A DNA stretch of 64,000 nucleotides from Paragonimus skrjabini miyazakii (GCA_014338405.1 JTDE01002057.1:2099-66098), one strand, 5' to 3'; counted from the first letter of the stretch, positions 45,401 through 55,826 are shown. Numbers and translations: made by a program. The notes: generated by a model from the sequence alone, not told the origin.

Positions 45401-48390
45401 CAAAGTTTGATAGTTTATTCGCAAACGAACCAAGTTGTTTCAATTAGAGGAGGTGTGTATGCAATTCACCCACTTCGAACTTTTCAGGAGTTTTAGCCAG
45501 CTCATAAGCAACTGACTAACAAAGAGGTATCTGAAGCAGTCTCGGTCATTGTACTGATTATTCTTTGACAACAAGATTTAGAACTTATGGAGGATTTCGT
45601 TCGACTATGTGATTTCGACGAGCATAAACGTGAATGTTAGATGAATTTTCAGAAAAACAATGAGTATCAATGAAACACACGAAGTTTAACTTATTTAACG
45701 AAATGGTTTCAAAATGCTTTAATTTAAACATGTTCAGCTTTGGAGACCGTAGCATCTTGTTCTGTGTTAACATTTAGGTTCGGAAAACTAGTTATGTTAT
45801 GTTATGTTATGTGGTACGCCTCGTAAAATACAGTGCATTTTCTCCATGCGAATAACAATACATTCATTATCTTTGAAATATATACACCTGGGATATGATT
45901 TTCAAGATAGGTGTAACATAGTTTTACCTACTTCATTCAAATGTCTATCAAATGCAGCTGTTACCAATTGGCTGAAATGTTTAACTATTAATGTGGGTGG
46001 GACCCTCAATAAGGTTGGTGATACAATAAGTATTTCAACAATTGCGCACAAAATCTTGATGATCATGGAGTACCACCGGGAATGGGATGTTTGCTTAACT
46101 AAAACTACTGATAAGTCACTATTCACAAAACGTAACAATCTTTGCTACATCGATTCTGGGACATCAACGTAGATTCTGAATAAGCGAGAGTGTGTTTCTG
46201 CCATTCACGCCGAGTTTAATTCAGTGATCTAGATGTTCATTGTCACGTCGTCTTTTGTGTTATGTTTATTCTACTGTTTCAGGTGAAGATCTGATTTCAA
46301 TCGCCACCGATATACAATACTGTCCAGGTTTGTCTATGAACTTCATGTATGAATTTCTGTTATGAATAAGCCCGTTCAACATATCTGTTTATTCGTACAG
46401 CTCAGGTGTTTCAAATGATAAAACCGTCAAATTTTCTATCGGATTTACGAATAGGGTAAGATCTGCCTTCGAATCTCTGCTCGTTTTGATCAATGACAAT
46501 GGACAAAATTGGAGCAAACACAACATTACAAAGTATTTCAGCAATTCAAATATTTTGAAATTTAAGCCGTCGGTAACATGAGAAAGCACGTCGAAGCTAC
46601 TCAAATGCAAAATTGGCAGTGGACTGGAAAATTCCCACTTTTCTGAATCGAACTCTTAACACAGATCTGTTAGGACGACTATCCTATGACCGTCTCAGGA
46701 CGCCTCCGTTGTGAGAAAGAAGAAAAAATCCACTCGACTCAGTCCGAACTAGCGGAACGGTTCAAATCGGTTGAGATTTTTTATACCGCTATGCACATGT
46801 GCAATCTTAACTCTTTCTCCTGATGTGATGGGAATGTGTGATCATGACGTGCCCTATAAATAACTTGTACTTGTCGCCCTAGCGGCACCCCGTTCTGTAG
46901 CGGTACAAAGCTTCTTATTTTGAACGCGTCTTTTGGCTTGCCTTGGGAGCGAATACGGGACAGTCATTGTGCTATTCGGGACCGAGATTTTGGTGTAAAT
47001 TATTACCGCGACGAAAATCCGATTTTATTGAGCGCACCACTTTACCGAAATCGAACCAGCGTACCGTTTAGGAGGGTTTACAACAAGATCTCAGATTCGC
47101 ACGGCCGGATGTTGAACTTTTATGAGCCGCACTGCGAAATATATAATCGCGAATTATATGCAATGATGTGGTCCCACGTAAGAATAGACGAGGATGTTTC
47201 GTAGAAACAAACTTGTGTACTTCATCTTAGACGATGACCGAATCGTTTTTCTATGTGAACACATTCCACATCATACAAAATATTGGGTGAATACTTTGAA
47301 CCAGTTACTGATGTGAGATGATATTAACATTTGAGTATGCAGCCCGCATCGTAAACTATAGGAATCTCATTTATTCTGTGAGTTGTCCCATTTGACGATG
47401 GTAGGACACGATGTTTATTTCACAAATTTGTTGATCACCTTCAAAAGCATAGAAGAAATACCCATTGTATTAGATCAGAAAATTGCCTTTCGTTAGTTGT
47501 TTATTCAGTTGGAACCTTAACGTCATGATGAAATAGTATTTGACGAATAAATGATCTGAACAATATTTTTCCTTTTCAGACGAATTGAAAAACCAGTTGG
47601 TGCATGACATTTCCAAAGAACATGAACTCCCACGTTAGTTTCCTGTGTTAACTTGTTATATATACATGTTATATATACATGTCATATATACATGTTATAC
47701 ATGTTATACCTGTTATATATACATGTTATATATATATGTAAAACTGAACGTTCGCAAACCGGATGAATTAATCTGACTTTCAGCTTATATCACAACTTAT
47801 GCAAACAATGTTTCTGAATGTATGCTTTGTGTGACTTTTGGAAAAACTTTACAATGAGGCCATTTAAATGTTTAATTGCAAATTGTTTGGAATTCCCAAA
47901 AGCATGCATGAAATATTTGAAGAATATATACTTCGTCGCTTTCGGCTAGGTTTTGAAAACATAAACGCTTGTCTTCTTGTTTAGCGGGTGTGGAAAATGC
48001 ACTACTAAAACTTGTACTGGGAAGTGGTAAGTCTATTCGGACGTTACTTTTGTATTGTTACCTGTTTCACATTTTGTAGCAACGTGTCGTTGGCGTGTTT
48101 CTACTTGTAGGTCTGCTTACTTTATCAAGTGGCTCGCATATTTTTTTAAGCCGGTTTGTGAGTAAAACCGACGAGTTATGGAAATGTGTTTTAACTTAGC
48201 CTGCCGACATCTTTAAATGCGTGCATTATTTTATATGTACTTTGCATGATGCCTCTTTTAAGTAACTGACCATGACCCACTAATTTCCATGATTTAACTT
48301 GGTACTGTTTTGATTCTTACAGGTCCACGCCAAGCTGGATCAATCACTCTACTATCTGCACTAACAATGGCTCATTTGTTAATGGCCTGA
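39431..48390 (+). CDS. Micro-exon gene (MEG-like), secreted or GPI-anchored
   Basis: Chain of small exons that all join in phase 1. Exons: 39431-39479 (signal peptide), 41196-41237 (42 bases), possibly 42712-42756 (45), 43191-43244 (54), 43327-43371 (45), 44336-44380 (45), 47580-47633 (54), 47985-48026 (42) and 48323-48390 (stop). Internal exons are multiples of three, so any of them could be skipped without a frameshift. This is the known MEG layout of flatworms. Two internal exons encode short charged helices of similar style (DMKTKLEKLLGKHVA, DELKNQLVHDISKEHEL). The protein would enter the secretory route, and the C-terminus looks like a GPI signal. MEG products are known from tegument and gland secretions. 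Some exons may be wrong. The exons at 45274-45318 and 46283-46327 are duplicates created at the assembly gap. No known MEG family was recognised. Confidence 0.6.
39480..40015. other. First intron, 5' part
   Basis: Several pyrimidine-AG motifs occur at 39490-39545, but none is followed by an open phase-1 exon. Nothing else is visible. Confidence 0.35.
40016..40452 (-). repeat. tRNA-derived SINE-like repeat, two tRNA-like heads
   Basis: Two copies of a tRNA-like sequence on the minus strand (40118-40044 and 40427-40347), about 308 bases apart. Each has an A box (TAGCTCAGCTGGTAGAGCA or near) and a B box (GGTTCGAATCC) of a Pol III promoter. Between them lies a body of about 200 bases that is also found, decayed, at 20942-21160. 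In the second copy the ends can pair as an acceptor stem (GGCTTCG with CGAAGTC). The anticodon arm does not fold with a U33 loop, so these are not functional tRNAs. They lie in the first intron of the micro-exon gene. Confidence 0.8.
40634..40745 (+). CDS. Exon-like segment with ATG, unknown product
   Basis: Acceptor GAGTCATTTCAG, then 112 bases open in phase 2, reading AGLLKMSSVIKAYLGTSATN and PSIVTGSYYEVEPKSIL, then donor CTG|GTGTGT. The phase does not fit the micro-exon chain around it. It could be a start exon (ATG at 40650) of another transcript, and its start resembles 33148-33219 (CCGGCCTTC then ATGTCG). Confidence 0.28.
41196..41237 (+). CDS. Micro-exon, 42 bases
   Basis: Acceptor CTTATTCTCATTCAG and donor ATTG|GTAAGA are both strong. 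In phase 1 the frame reads IMRGTTTHYLVKI. A shorter 12-base form (donor GAG|GTACGA at 41208) is also in phase, so alternative donor use is possible. Confidence 0.5.
43191..43244 (+). CDS. Micro-exon candidate, 54 bases
   Basis: Acceptor ACACTGTTCAG and donor AGGG|GTTAGT enclose 54 bases in phase 1, reading TQFIREYQDHSVFTVIR. The GTTAGT donor also ends the exon at 47633. The exon is present in the left arm (17462-17409). Confidence 0.4.
43327..43371 (+). CDS. Micro-exon, 45 bases (DMKTKLEKLLGKHVA)
   Basis: Acceptor TTTCTCTCTTCCAG and donor GCAA|GTGAGT are strong. Phase 1 in and out. The encoded 15 residues form a charged amphipathic segment like that of the exon at 47580. Confidence 0.55.
44336..44380 (+). 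CDS. Micro-exon, 45 bases (GEDLISIATDIQYCP)
   Basis: Acceptor TTATTCTACTGTTTCAG and donor CCAG|GTTTGT are both good. Phase 1 in and out. It holds the only cysteine among the well-supported exons. Confidence 0.5.
44898..44997. other. Assembly gap (100 N)
   Basis: Exactly 100 N. The 1847 bases before it (43051-44897) recur after it as 44998-46844 at offset 1947, with one mismatch seen. The two contig ends overlap and were not merged. Confidence 0.98.
46855..47204 (+). other. TATA-like box and 94-codon frame (right copy)
   Basis: TATAAATA at 46855-46862 is followed after about 60 bases by a frame open to a stop at 47204. In-frame readings start at TTG (46920) and continue upstream to 46861 without an ATG. 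Mirror of 15396-15680. It lies in the large intron before the C-terminal exons. Function unknown. Confidence 0.25.
47580..48390 (+). CDS. C-terminal exons with GPI-type signal
   Basis: Three exons in consistent phase 1. The first, 47580-47633 (acceptor TTTTTCCTTTTCAG, donor CCAC|GTTAGT), reads DELKNQLVHDISKEHELP. The second, 47985-48026 (acceptor CTTGTTTAG, donor AGTG|GTAAGT), reads GVENALLKLVLGS. The third, 48323-48390 (acceptor TTTTGATTCTTACAG), reads GPRQAGSITLLSALTMAHLL and two more residues before the stop. Small residues followed by a hydrophobic end are the layout of a GPI-attachment signal. A 47654-47739 minisatellite lies in the first intron. Five fitting splice sites in one frame make this the best-supported part of the gene. 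Confidence 0.6.
47654..47739. repeat. Minisatellite, TATATATACATGT units
   Basis: About seven imperfect copies of a 10-13-base unit (ATACATGTTAT type), each with an internal ACATGT palindrome. It lies 20 bases after the donor at 47634 and just outside the right repeat arm. Confidence 0.85.
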
Positions 48391-48638
48391 GAATGACTGC
48401 AAACAACGCAGTATTCCTGTACAACAGCAACAACACATTTACCCAATTAAGTGTAAGCGAAACAATTGATTCTTCTTGACTCTCGCATCCGTGTGATCTC
48501 TGGATCCATCCATAACACTTAGTCGATGGACGAGATGAAAACGTTCAAGACACATATCAATGTTTACGCAACAAATTGGAATTGGCCGTGTTAAAGTTGA
48601 ATGTGATTGTCATTAAGAAGATGGAACACATTTACGAA
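48391..48638. other. 3' region of the micro-exon gene
   Basis: No AATAAA was found soon after the stop; AATTAA at about 48446 is the closest variant. The minus-strand PLE pile begins at 48639. Confidence 0.35.
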
Positions 48639-50560
48639 TCACGTAAAAATTTCTAACGCAATCGTGGAAATGAAGTGTAGTAAACCAGCTCGTTTGCGAA
48701 TATTCGCCATAAGATTGGATACAGAACAAACTACAATGCAATTTCCCATAGGTCTGATTAATCGGATAAAGTAAAACGGATGATTAAAGAGGTAAACCAA
48801 ATCGGCGTAAAATTTGATCAAGTATCCATTTGACATTCTAACACAATGAGGGTTCGGTTGAGGTAGTTCCAAATCCTGAACGAAACTTTTCTGGGCGTAT
48901 ATGGATACGTTGTACAGAGGAATTTCATTATCTCCATTTTCTGACAGAATCCTTCGCTTCATTCTCTCAGACTGGATGACCCTTACTCGGTAGATTGGGA
49001 AAATGCCTCCATCATATTGACAGAGTGATTCAAATTCACCAGGTGCAATAATCTAGCATTCGTGTTTAAGTGATGTTCATGTACTCGTTTGGAAAGGCGA
49101 CAGGTTGTGTGCCAACAAAAGTGGAACATGCAAATTAGTATACAGAGAGCGAAGCTGCAGAAATGCACACTACCATTTACACATGGACACAAAACTTGCC
49201 TAGAAATGATTGTTGTATTAAATGCATTGGAGAGCCTAAACATGATTGTTTTATGCAAAATACTGTATAGTGAACAAGCTCGTTTTCAGTGATTCATCAT
49301 CGGGCTAAATACATCACATTTATATCGCGAATTTTACAGGGGAATCATTAAAGGGCGTAAATGGGGAACGGATGTTTAACCAGGTCAATCAGTTCAATGT
49401 CACGCTGCGATCAAGTACCCACTTGAACCGTGGGTCTTGACAGGCTAACAGGGTGTGGGGTTGGCCATGGCAGATCCAACGCCTGAACAAAACGTTTCTG
49501 TGCGCACAGGGGTGGGTTGTACAGGCGAATTCCAATAGCTTCAGCTGTGGACAGAATCCTACGCTTCACTGCCTTCGACTGGATGGCTTTAACTCGGTAG
49601 ATTGTGCGAAATGCGTCCGTCAAATTGACGGAGTTATTCGAATCCACCAGGTGCGATAGTATGGCACTGTTGACAGATTTCGCTATTCCATTGTTTACCC
49701 AAGCTGAGTTGTGTTCCGGGATCCGTTCAGATAAGCGACTGGTCGTGCAGACTACACAACTAGTTCCACAGGAACAAGTGAATGAGTATACACAAAATGA
49801 GGCTGCAGAAACGGGCGCTTTATCTTTTAGTCGTGGGCACAACACCGGATTGGATGTGAAGTGGACACGTAATTTAGCCGCGTAGAACGTTGTGTTAACT
49901 GCCCTTGTGAGTCTACGTGTGATAGGTTCAGCTAATGTGTCACCCTTGAAGGGTAACCCGATGTGTACAGTTTTCTTTTCCGCTTTATAGAGCTGACCCC
50001 TTTCACTTTGTCGTTTCATAGCTCTGTTTAAAAACCTTTTCGGGTAGCCATTTTGTAAGAATACTGTATGTATGAAAGCCAATTCTTCGGTTATAGTATC
50101 ATCCGTGCAAATTCTGACAGCCCTGTCCGTCAAACAGTTGATTAGATTTCTTTTCAGGGCGAGTGGTGCAAAACTATTGAAATGAATGTACTGATGTAAT
50201 GTATTTAGCCTGATGATGAATCATTGAATACGAGCTTGTTCGCTACACAGTATTTTTCATGATTGTTTTAGCTAGCTTATCACAATTATAGGTTAATTTG
50301 ATATGTACAGTTTATTTCCAGCTAGGTGCGTCTGGTCTCTTTCAAACTGCTGTTGCGTTGCTGTGTTCATAAACCTTTCCAGGCAGACATTTCATGCGAA
50401 TATTCCACGTATGAATGTCTACGTATGAATATCAATTCCGAAGCAACCGTGCAAATTCTTAGGACTTTGCCCATGACACAGTTGAATCATTCTCCAGTCA
50501 GGGAAAGTGGTGCAAAACTATTGACCATTATACTTATCCCATTCGTGCATTGCGCGCTGA
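48639..50560 (-). mobile_element. Tandem pile of three PLE fragments
   Basis: Three partial copies follow each other on the minus strand. 50560-50277 matches the end of the RT (VLRICTVASELIFI-type, with stops). 50133-49411 is an open frame of 240 codons. 49258-48639 holds a third end with FSQSTE and then MKRRILSENGDNEIPLYNVS. Two copies of a non-coding motif (GATGATGAATCA-[T/C]TGAA, then CGAGCTTGTTC) flank the middle copy in opposite orientation (50207-50240 plus, 49320-49285 minus). Tandem, partly inverted copies with terminal repeats are typical of Penelope-like elements. Confidence 0.85.
49411..50133 (-). pseudogene. PLE RT C-terminus plus GIY-YIG remnant
   Basis: Frame of 240 codons. It starts in the RT thumb (TEELAFIHTVFLQNGYPKRF), continues with LPFKGDTLAEPITRRLTRA and then the linker/endonuclease region FCVYSFTCSCGTSCVVCTTS. 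It ends with the C-terminal signature AIGIRLYNPPLCAQKRFVQA. Where an active domain has YIGxTxR the sequence reads CVVCTTSR, so the tyrosine-glycine core is lost. The frame is open but the enzyme is incomplete and the core mutated. Confidence 0.85.
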
Positions 50561-50610
50561 AGTGAACAATCAATGCGGTGATGCATGCGTACATCCAATT
50601 GGCCTAATTA

Positions 50611-51558
50611 CGAGAGGGAGTCAAAAAGTAATGCCATTTTATTTCGGACAGGTATAATTACCAATACAGGAACATGTATTATACATCAAATTGCAGCTGG
50701 TCCTCTGTTGATCACATCCCTACTTCTCAACATAGTCACCGTTACGCTCAATAGCAACGTTCCACCTTTGACTGAGCGCATGTATCCCTGCCTCGTAAAA
50801 TTTTGTTGTCTGTTCTATGAGCCACTTCTTCACCGTGGTTTTCACTTCCCCGTCACTGGAATAATGTTTGCCTCTCAAACCCTCTTTCATGGGGCCGAAG
50901 AGGTGGTAATCTGAAGGCGCTAAATCTGGTGATTATGGAGGATGCCGTAAAGTTGTCCACCCGAATGAGGCGATTATCTCCCTTGTCTTGATGCTTGTGT
51001 GTGGTCGAGCATTGTCTTGTAGAAGGAGGACTTTGCGAATTGGAAAATCGGGTCTCACTCGTTGGATTCTTGCTCTGAGCCTCGTCAGGGTCTCGATGTA
51101 AGCGTCAGAGTTTATTGTTTCTCCTCTAGGCAAGAAATCAGAGCATCTACTTTTGCTTTAGTGGCAGGATTGACAGACGCGGATGGACGGCCAGAACGGG
51201 GTTTATCGGCTACGCTCATAGTCCCCACCTTTTCATCCTTCAAACGACGAACCTACCTGCATACACTGCCATAACCTACAGTATTTTCCTCAAACACATT
51301 TGCTAATCTTCTGTGTATGTTCATGGGTGTTTCCCCCTCAGCAAAAAGGAATTCAATCACTGCTCTTTGTTTTTGACGCAACTCTACGGGGGCAGCCATT
51401 TCGAATTTTCCTTGTGAGTCTAAAAACATGAAAGTAAGAAACAAACTATTACATAACGTAAATGATATAATCATTTATAACTGGGAAAAATTCAGGTAAT
51501 TTTATGAAAAACTTCACCAGAATTAAAAACATTGGCATTACTTTTTTCCTCCCCCTCG
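50611..51558 (-). mobile_element. Internally deleted mariner element
   Basis: Ends are inverted repeats of about 25 bases (left CGAGAGGGAGTCAAAAAGTA, right reads inward CGAGGGGGAGGAAAAAAGTA), each flanked by TA, the mariner/Tc1 target site. The minus strand encodes the transposase N-terminus (MAAPVELRQKQRAVIEFLFA, then GETPMNIHRRLANVFEE), the linker word ADKPRSGRPSAS, and then skips to LLLQDNARPHTS, the second catalytic aspartate region. About a hundred residues with the first catalytic aspartate are missing, and frames shift at least once. Length is 948 bases against about 1.3 kb for full elements. It cannot make active transposase but its ends look usable. Confidence 0.9.
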
Positions 51559-52634
51559 TAGCTATTAATTCCAATTCCAGCGAAAACAACCAATTTGGGG
51601 TGTTTAATCTGACCTTGTTGTCAGTCGGATTTATGCGATTATCGATTATCGCAATGATTGCAAACCCCTGTCTGCAGTGTGGCGTGCATGGATAAACAAC
51701 ACCAGACACAGACGTATTTTATCTACATCAATCTTACCCTCACCTAATGGGCAAATGATTCGACCAACCAATTCAGCTGCGGCGTTGATTGACCAAACCA
51801 CGGTAAATCCCACGTGAGCTATTTTCCTTCGTTAATGTGATTTTGATTACAACACTCCTGAGGAAAGTCACCCGAAGTGGTTGAAACGTAGAGCATTGCA
51901 ACTTGCTCATAACGTTGTGTTATTCTCAACCATTTATCAAAACTTGTTTAACTATGTCGAAGACTTTCCGTATTCGGGACAGCATGACATCAAACGAAAG
52001 ATAGGTAAACAAAACTGCACGGGGAAATTTCTTAACTTACCGAAAGTATTGGTGTGCAAGGGATCAATATCTCGCAGAATCATTTAACTGCATCAAACAG
52101 CTGTGTCAGAAGCGAAATCAGAGTCGCTTGAGATTGTGATGACGACAATGAACAGTTGTATCAGTGTAACGCACAAACCACGCATCTTCACCTACAAGCT
52201 TCTTCGGATAATTTATAATTTCTTGACTTATTGTAATATACCACGTAATAATACTGATGAATTGGCACCGTGTAACCAAATGAATAAATATCTTCGCTCT
52301 ACCAATAAATGACTGTCCGCTTTAGCCGATTGGAGCAATCGTGCCAGACTATTTGCAACGCAGAATGATTGGCTGTGGTGTTCATCGGTAAATTCATATT
52401 GACGATGAAATATACAGTGCCTTGCCCTATATGATTATGGATATTGTTCTTCTCCAAGTATTCAAAAACAACGGTTCACAACCAAAAGACAAATAAACAG
52501 TTTATAAATGCATGCCGCGAAAATGTATGAAACACATTATTCAGCATAGTGCAGCATATTATGCGTCGGAGACGATAAGAATTCACAGCAGATTAGCATT
52601 TTACGGGTGCTTATATTACTGACCATAAGCACCG
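51559..52634. other. Non-coding, with a hammerhead-like hairpin
   Basis: At 51857-51887 the plus strand has CTGAGGA, a hairpin of weak pairing (GTCAC...GTGGT) and then GAAACG. This is the same box order as the PLE hairpin at 10737-10767, so another PLE tail may lie here. No coding part is visible next to it. Confidence 0.3.
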
Positions 52635-52826
52635 ATGTCTAACAATGAAGAATGGAAATATTTGAACACATCACATGACCGTTTAAAATTAATGATTTTG
52701 AAAGACTTCAATGGTTTCCGGTCTCCTGAAGTTCAATGTAATTCGTCTGTAGAGTATGAAAAAAACGTTTTCAGTTATCGGGACTTGTGTCGGGACGGGT
52801 ATTTACTGCACTGTTCCCATCGCTAA
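52635..52826 (+). CDS. Small ATG-led ORF, unknown
   Basis: A true ATG opens 63 codons: MSNNEEWKYLNTSHDRLKLM, then KDFNGFRSPEVQCNSSVEYE and on to a stop at 52826. Composition is protein-like. No TATA box, clear splice site or family match was found. Confidence 0.22.
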   Translation: MSNNEEWKYLNTSHDRLKLMILKDFNGFRSPEVQCNSSVEYEKNVFSYRDLCRDGYLLHCSHR

Positions 52827-55740
52827 AACCATGTTATCATATTTAGCGCGGCTGAGAAAAAAATGTGGAAACACTGATAGTGCATATCAAAATCATTCCT
52901 GTTTACCGTGTTATTGAAATATTATTAAAAATACGCAACTAGTCCTGATAGAATTAAGGCTGAGTCACTGCTACCGCCCATTTCTACACACTATAAGTCT
53001 GTGTTACTAAAAGACATACGCTCTCCCTCGAAGACAGCAGTGCTTGAAATGCAAAGGAACATGACGACTGAACGGCAGATAAAATGGAAGGCTGGTTGTG
53101 AACTATCAGTTAAGAGTTATTGATATTAAAATGATTACGTAAATAATGGACCAAGTGGGTGAACAGGCCGTTCAGCAGCTTCACCTAATGCATGGAACAA
53201 AAAACCGTCGGGGCCATAAGAGCTATACTCAAGGCAGCCAACGTTAGACAATACCACTATTGAGTAGGTTTCCACCGCATTAGTGTAATCAAGTTTGGTG
53301 ACAGGAGAAACCTGCGGGATTGAAGACGACTGTACAACAATGCCTTTGTAATTCCCATCTTGAACACTAGCGATCTCAGGGTCAAAACTAGTAAGTTCAC
53401 AGCGATCTATAATTTAGGGAGCTTCAGCGCATGTCATGCAATCTAATGAAATAATTCCAGATATGTTTCCCGATCAAGGACAATTCGCTCAGTAAATATT
53501 TGCTGGCAGTGATGACAGTGCCGGCGATGACGATTTACGCCGTATGTCTTCTGATGACTTTCAAATCCTCACGACTGATAGCACATATATGCTCGTCATA
53601 TTTTTGCAATAAGATTGGGGTTACTGCAATGTAGCTGAACTTGGGGCTCAATCCATTACATTTTTACCAACAACTACTGTGGAATGAACGGTAGATGGCC
53701 TGTCACATAGACCATCAACAGTATGTCGAAATTCATCTTCCGTTACGTTTTCAGATACCTGCGTAACTTTTCTTTGCAAAAGTTTTTACGACTAGTAGCC
53801 GCTGAGTTGATAAAACTGATGTTGCAGATAAAGTCAGATAAAATGACCTCGTGACTTCTTAGTCCGAATACTCCAGTTTTCCAGGTTGTCATCTATCAAG
53901 TATTCTTCAGTAAATACGCGGTTCAGCCGGGACGAATTCTAGCCAGTGTGCTTTCAAGTTAATCCTGAGATGTTCTGTGCAAAACTCAATACTTCGAACA
54001 TGTGGAACAATTGCGTGCGAGTAAAATCTCATGGGTTTGCGTATGGAGAAACAGGGAGAATAGCTTCTGGTCTGTTGGAAAATTCTTTTATGAAACTACA
54101 GTAATGGTTAATTTGGTTATACGTTTCAACTGAGATAAAAACTTCTAGCTATTTATTCTCATATGATTAATGGCAACAGAGCACCCAACCAGCAAATTAC
54201 CAGAACTGTTTGGACGAATCATACATGAGACGGTTTTTAAAATCGCAACATTTACTCTATTTCTAGGATGGCAAGCTTGGAGGTAACTTAGAATATGAAG
54301 GAGCTACTCATTTCCACAAAGATCGAACTTATTTAGGGCAGCAAACAATTCATTCATTTATGGCTATCTTAGAAGGTAGATTGAAAGTGGTGAAGCTATA
54401 CTGCGTTGCAGCAACAATCCAGTTCTGAGCAGAATAATAAACTTCATGGAGCTTAACAAATCAATCAAATATGCTATGCACGTGTGTGTACGCAACAGAA
54501 TCGGTGGTAAGCAAATGAGTATTGTTCTGCGACTGTGTGAAAATATGTTCACAATGCAAACATGGGGACTCCAGAAGATCCGAATGCAATAAGTTCTGGC
54601 GTAACTACGTTCTGGGTCATTATCACGAAGCAATTGATGCAGGCGATGTGATTTGGTTTAATTAGCATTTATTCTCTGAAATTATCAAATGAGGCACAAT
54701 TCCTCCAGGGATAAGCCGACGTTCGTAATGGAGGCCCTATAATATTTCCAGTATCAGCTCTTGAAGGCTGACAATAAGTTCAAGACGATGCTGATGAGTT
54801 TCGTCCGGCTCAGGATTGAACGCAGAACCCGTTGAATACGTGCACATATAACGTAGCTGGTTCAAGTGCAGCTGACAACAACACCCACTAGTTCCTGACA
54901 CCTTCCGGATCGTTGTTAGAATAGTTTGGGATACCCATGATTATACCATTTCAGCTTCGTTACATGATCAAATATTCCGCGCCTACTTGCATCCTGACTC
55001 CCGAGATAATCGTCAGTTTGTACGACAATAGGAAAACATCTTTGTAACGTTAAGTTTTTAAAATAGAATTCAGAGCCTGTGTTGTAAATTAGTATCAACG
55101 TCCTGTCCAGCTCTTTTCGATCTGACATCGACGTCTGGTATTCGCTCGCAGTTGCAAAAGTTAATGCGATCTGCTTGTGAAACATTCCTATAGATCCTTC
55201 TTAGTTTTTTATTATTTGGAAGCGATTTACTGACAAATTTTTTGTTGTATCATTGACTTTGTTTATGTGAAAACCTAATACTTACATTAATCTGTTTTAA
55301 CTTTAGAGGTATCTGTAAGTGTTTGTATCAAATTTTACTATGCTTGTTTTGTAATTTCGGATATGCAGCACTATAAGAATATTGACTTCGAATCAATTGA
55401 GCACTGACTAATTGCTCTGATCAATATAGACAAATCATAATTTATATTTGCCCGCGGTTACTTAATCGAAATGATCCTTGGAAGAAAAAAAAACATTTTA
55501 TTCGTGTTTTCCCTTTGACAGAAATCAACGATACGTTTTCATACACAAAAATGATTGTGACATTAAAAAATGCTTTGTGATTTCGTTCGTCGAACAGTGG
55601 GATGCCTCAAAATTATAAAACATTAAACTCGTATAACATTTGTTTGTCTTATTTTCTCCTGCATGGACGGTGTTGTTGTAAATGCGTCCGAATTGAGAAC
55701 ATGAATTTAGATGATGAATAAAAAAACGTTTCGGTTCATT
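52827..55740. other. No supported gene
   Basis: Two minus frames of 89 codons (54364-54633, 54916-55185) are open but lack motifs or splice support. I see no repeat that I can name. Confidence 0.4.
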
Positions 55741-55766
55741 TTTGTCTTCTGTGCTTTCGGCAGTAG

Positions 55767-55826
55767 ATTACTTCACAGCAAACATCAAGGCTCGACTATG
55801 GATTACATCATTGCAATCGGGGAGTA
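55767..55826 (+). CDS. Weak 60-base exon candidate
   Basis: A strong acceptor (TTTTGTCTTCTGTGCTTTCGGCAG) is followed by 60 bases in phase 1 (DYFTANIKARLWITSLQSG) and a donor GGGA|GTAGGT. Symmetric phase and length fit a micro-exon, but it is isolated; the frame also stays open to 55939. Confidence 0.2.

Larger units (their letters stand above)
42080..47602 (+). repeat. Outer inverted repeat, right arm
   Basis: Reverse complement of 14997-20470. It contains five of the micro-exons and ends inside the 47580 exon after CAGTTGGTG. The core (43051-44897, repeated at 44998-46844) matches the left core without visible differences except one base near 46611. Confidence 0.95.

Noticed and set aside
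49453..49885. Plus ORFs of 68 and 93 codons.
   Set aside because: Both are antisense to the 240-codon PLE frame.
50585..50914. 109-codon plus ORF.
   Set aside because: It is antisense to the mariner transposase remnant and includes its terminal repeat.
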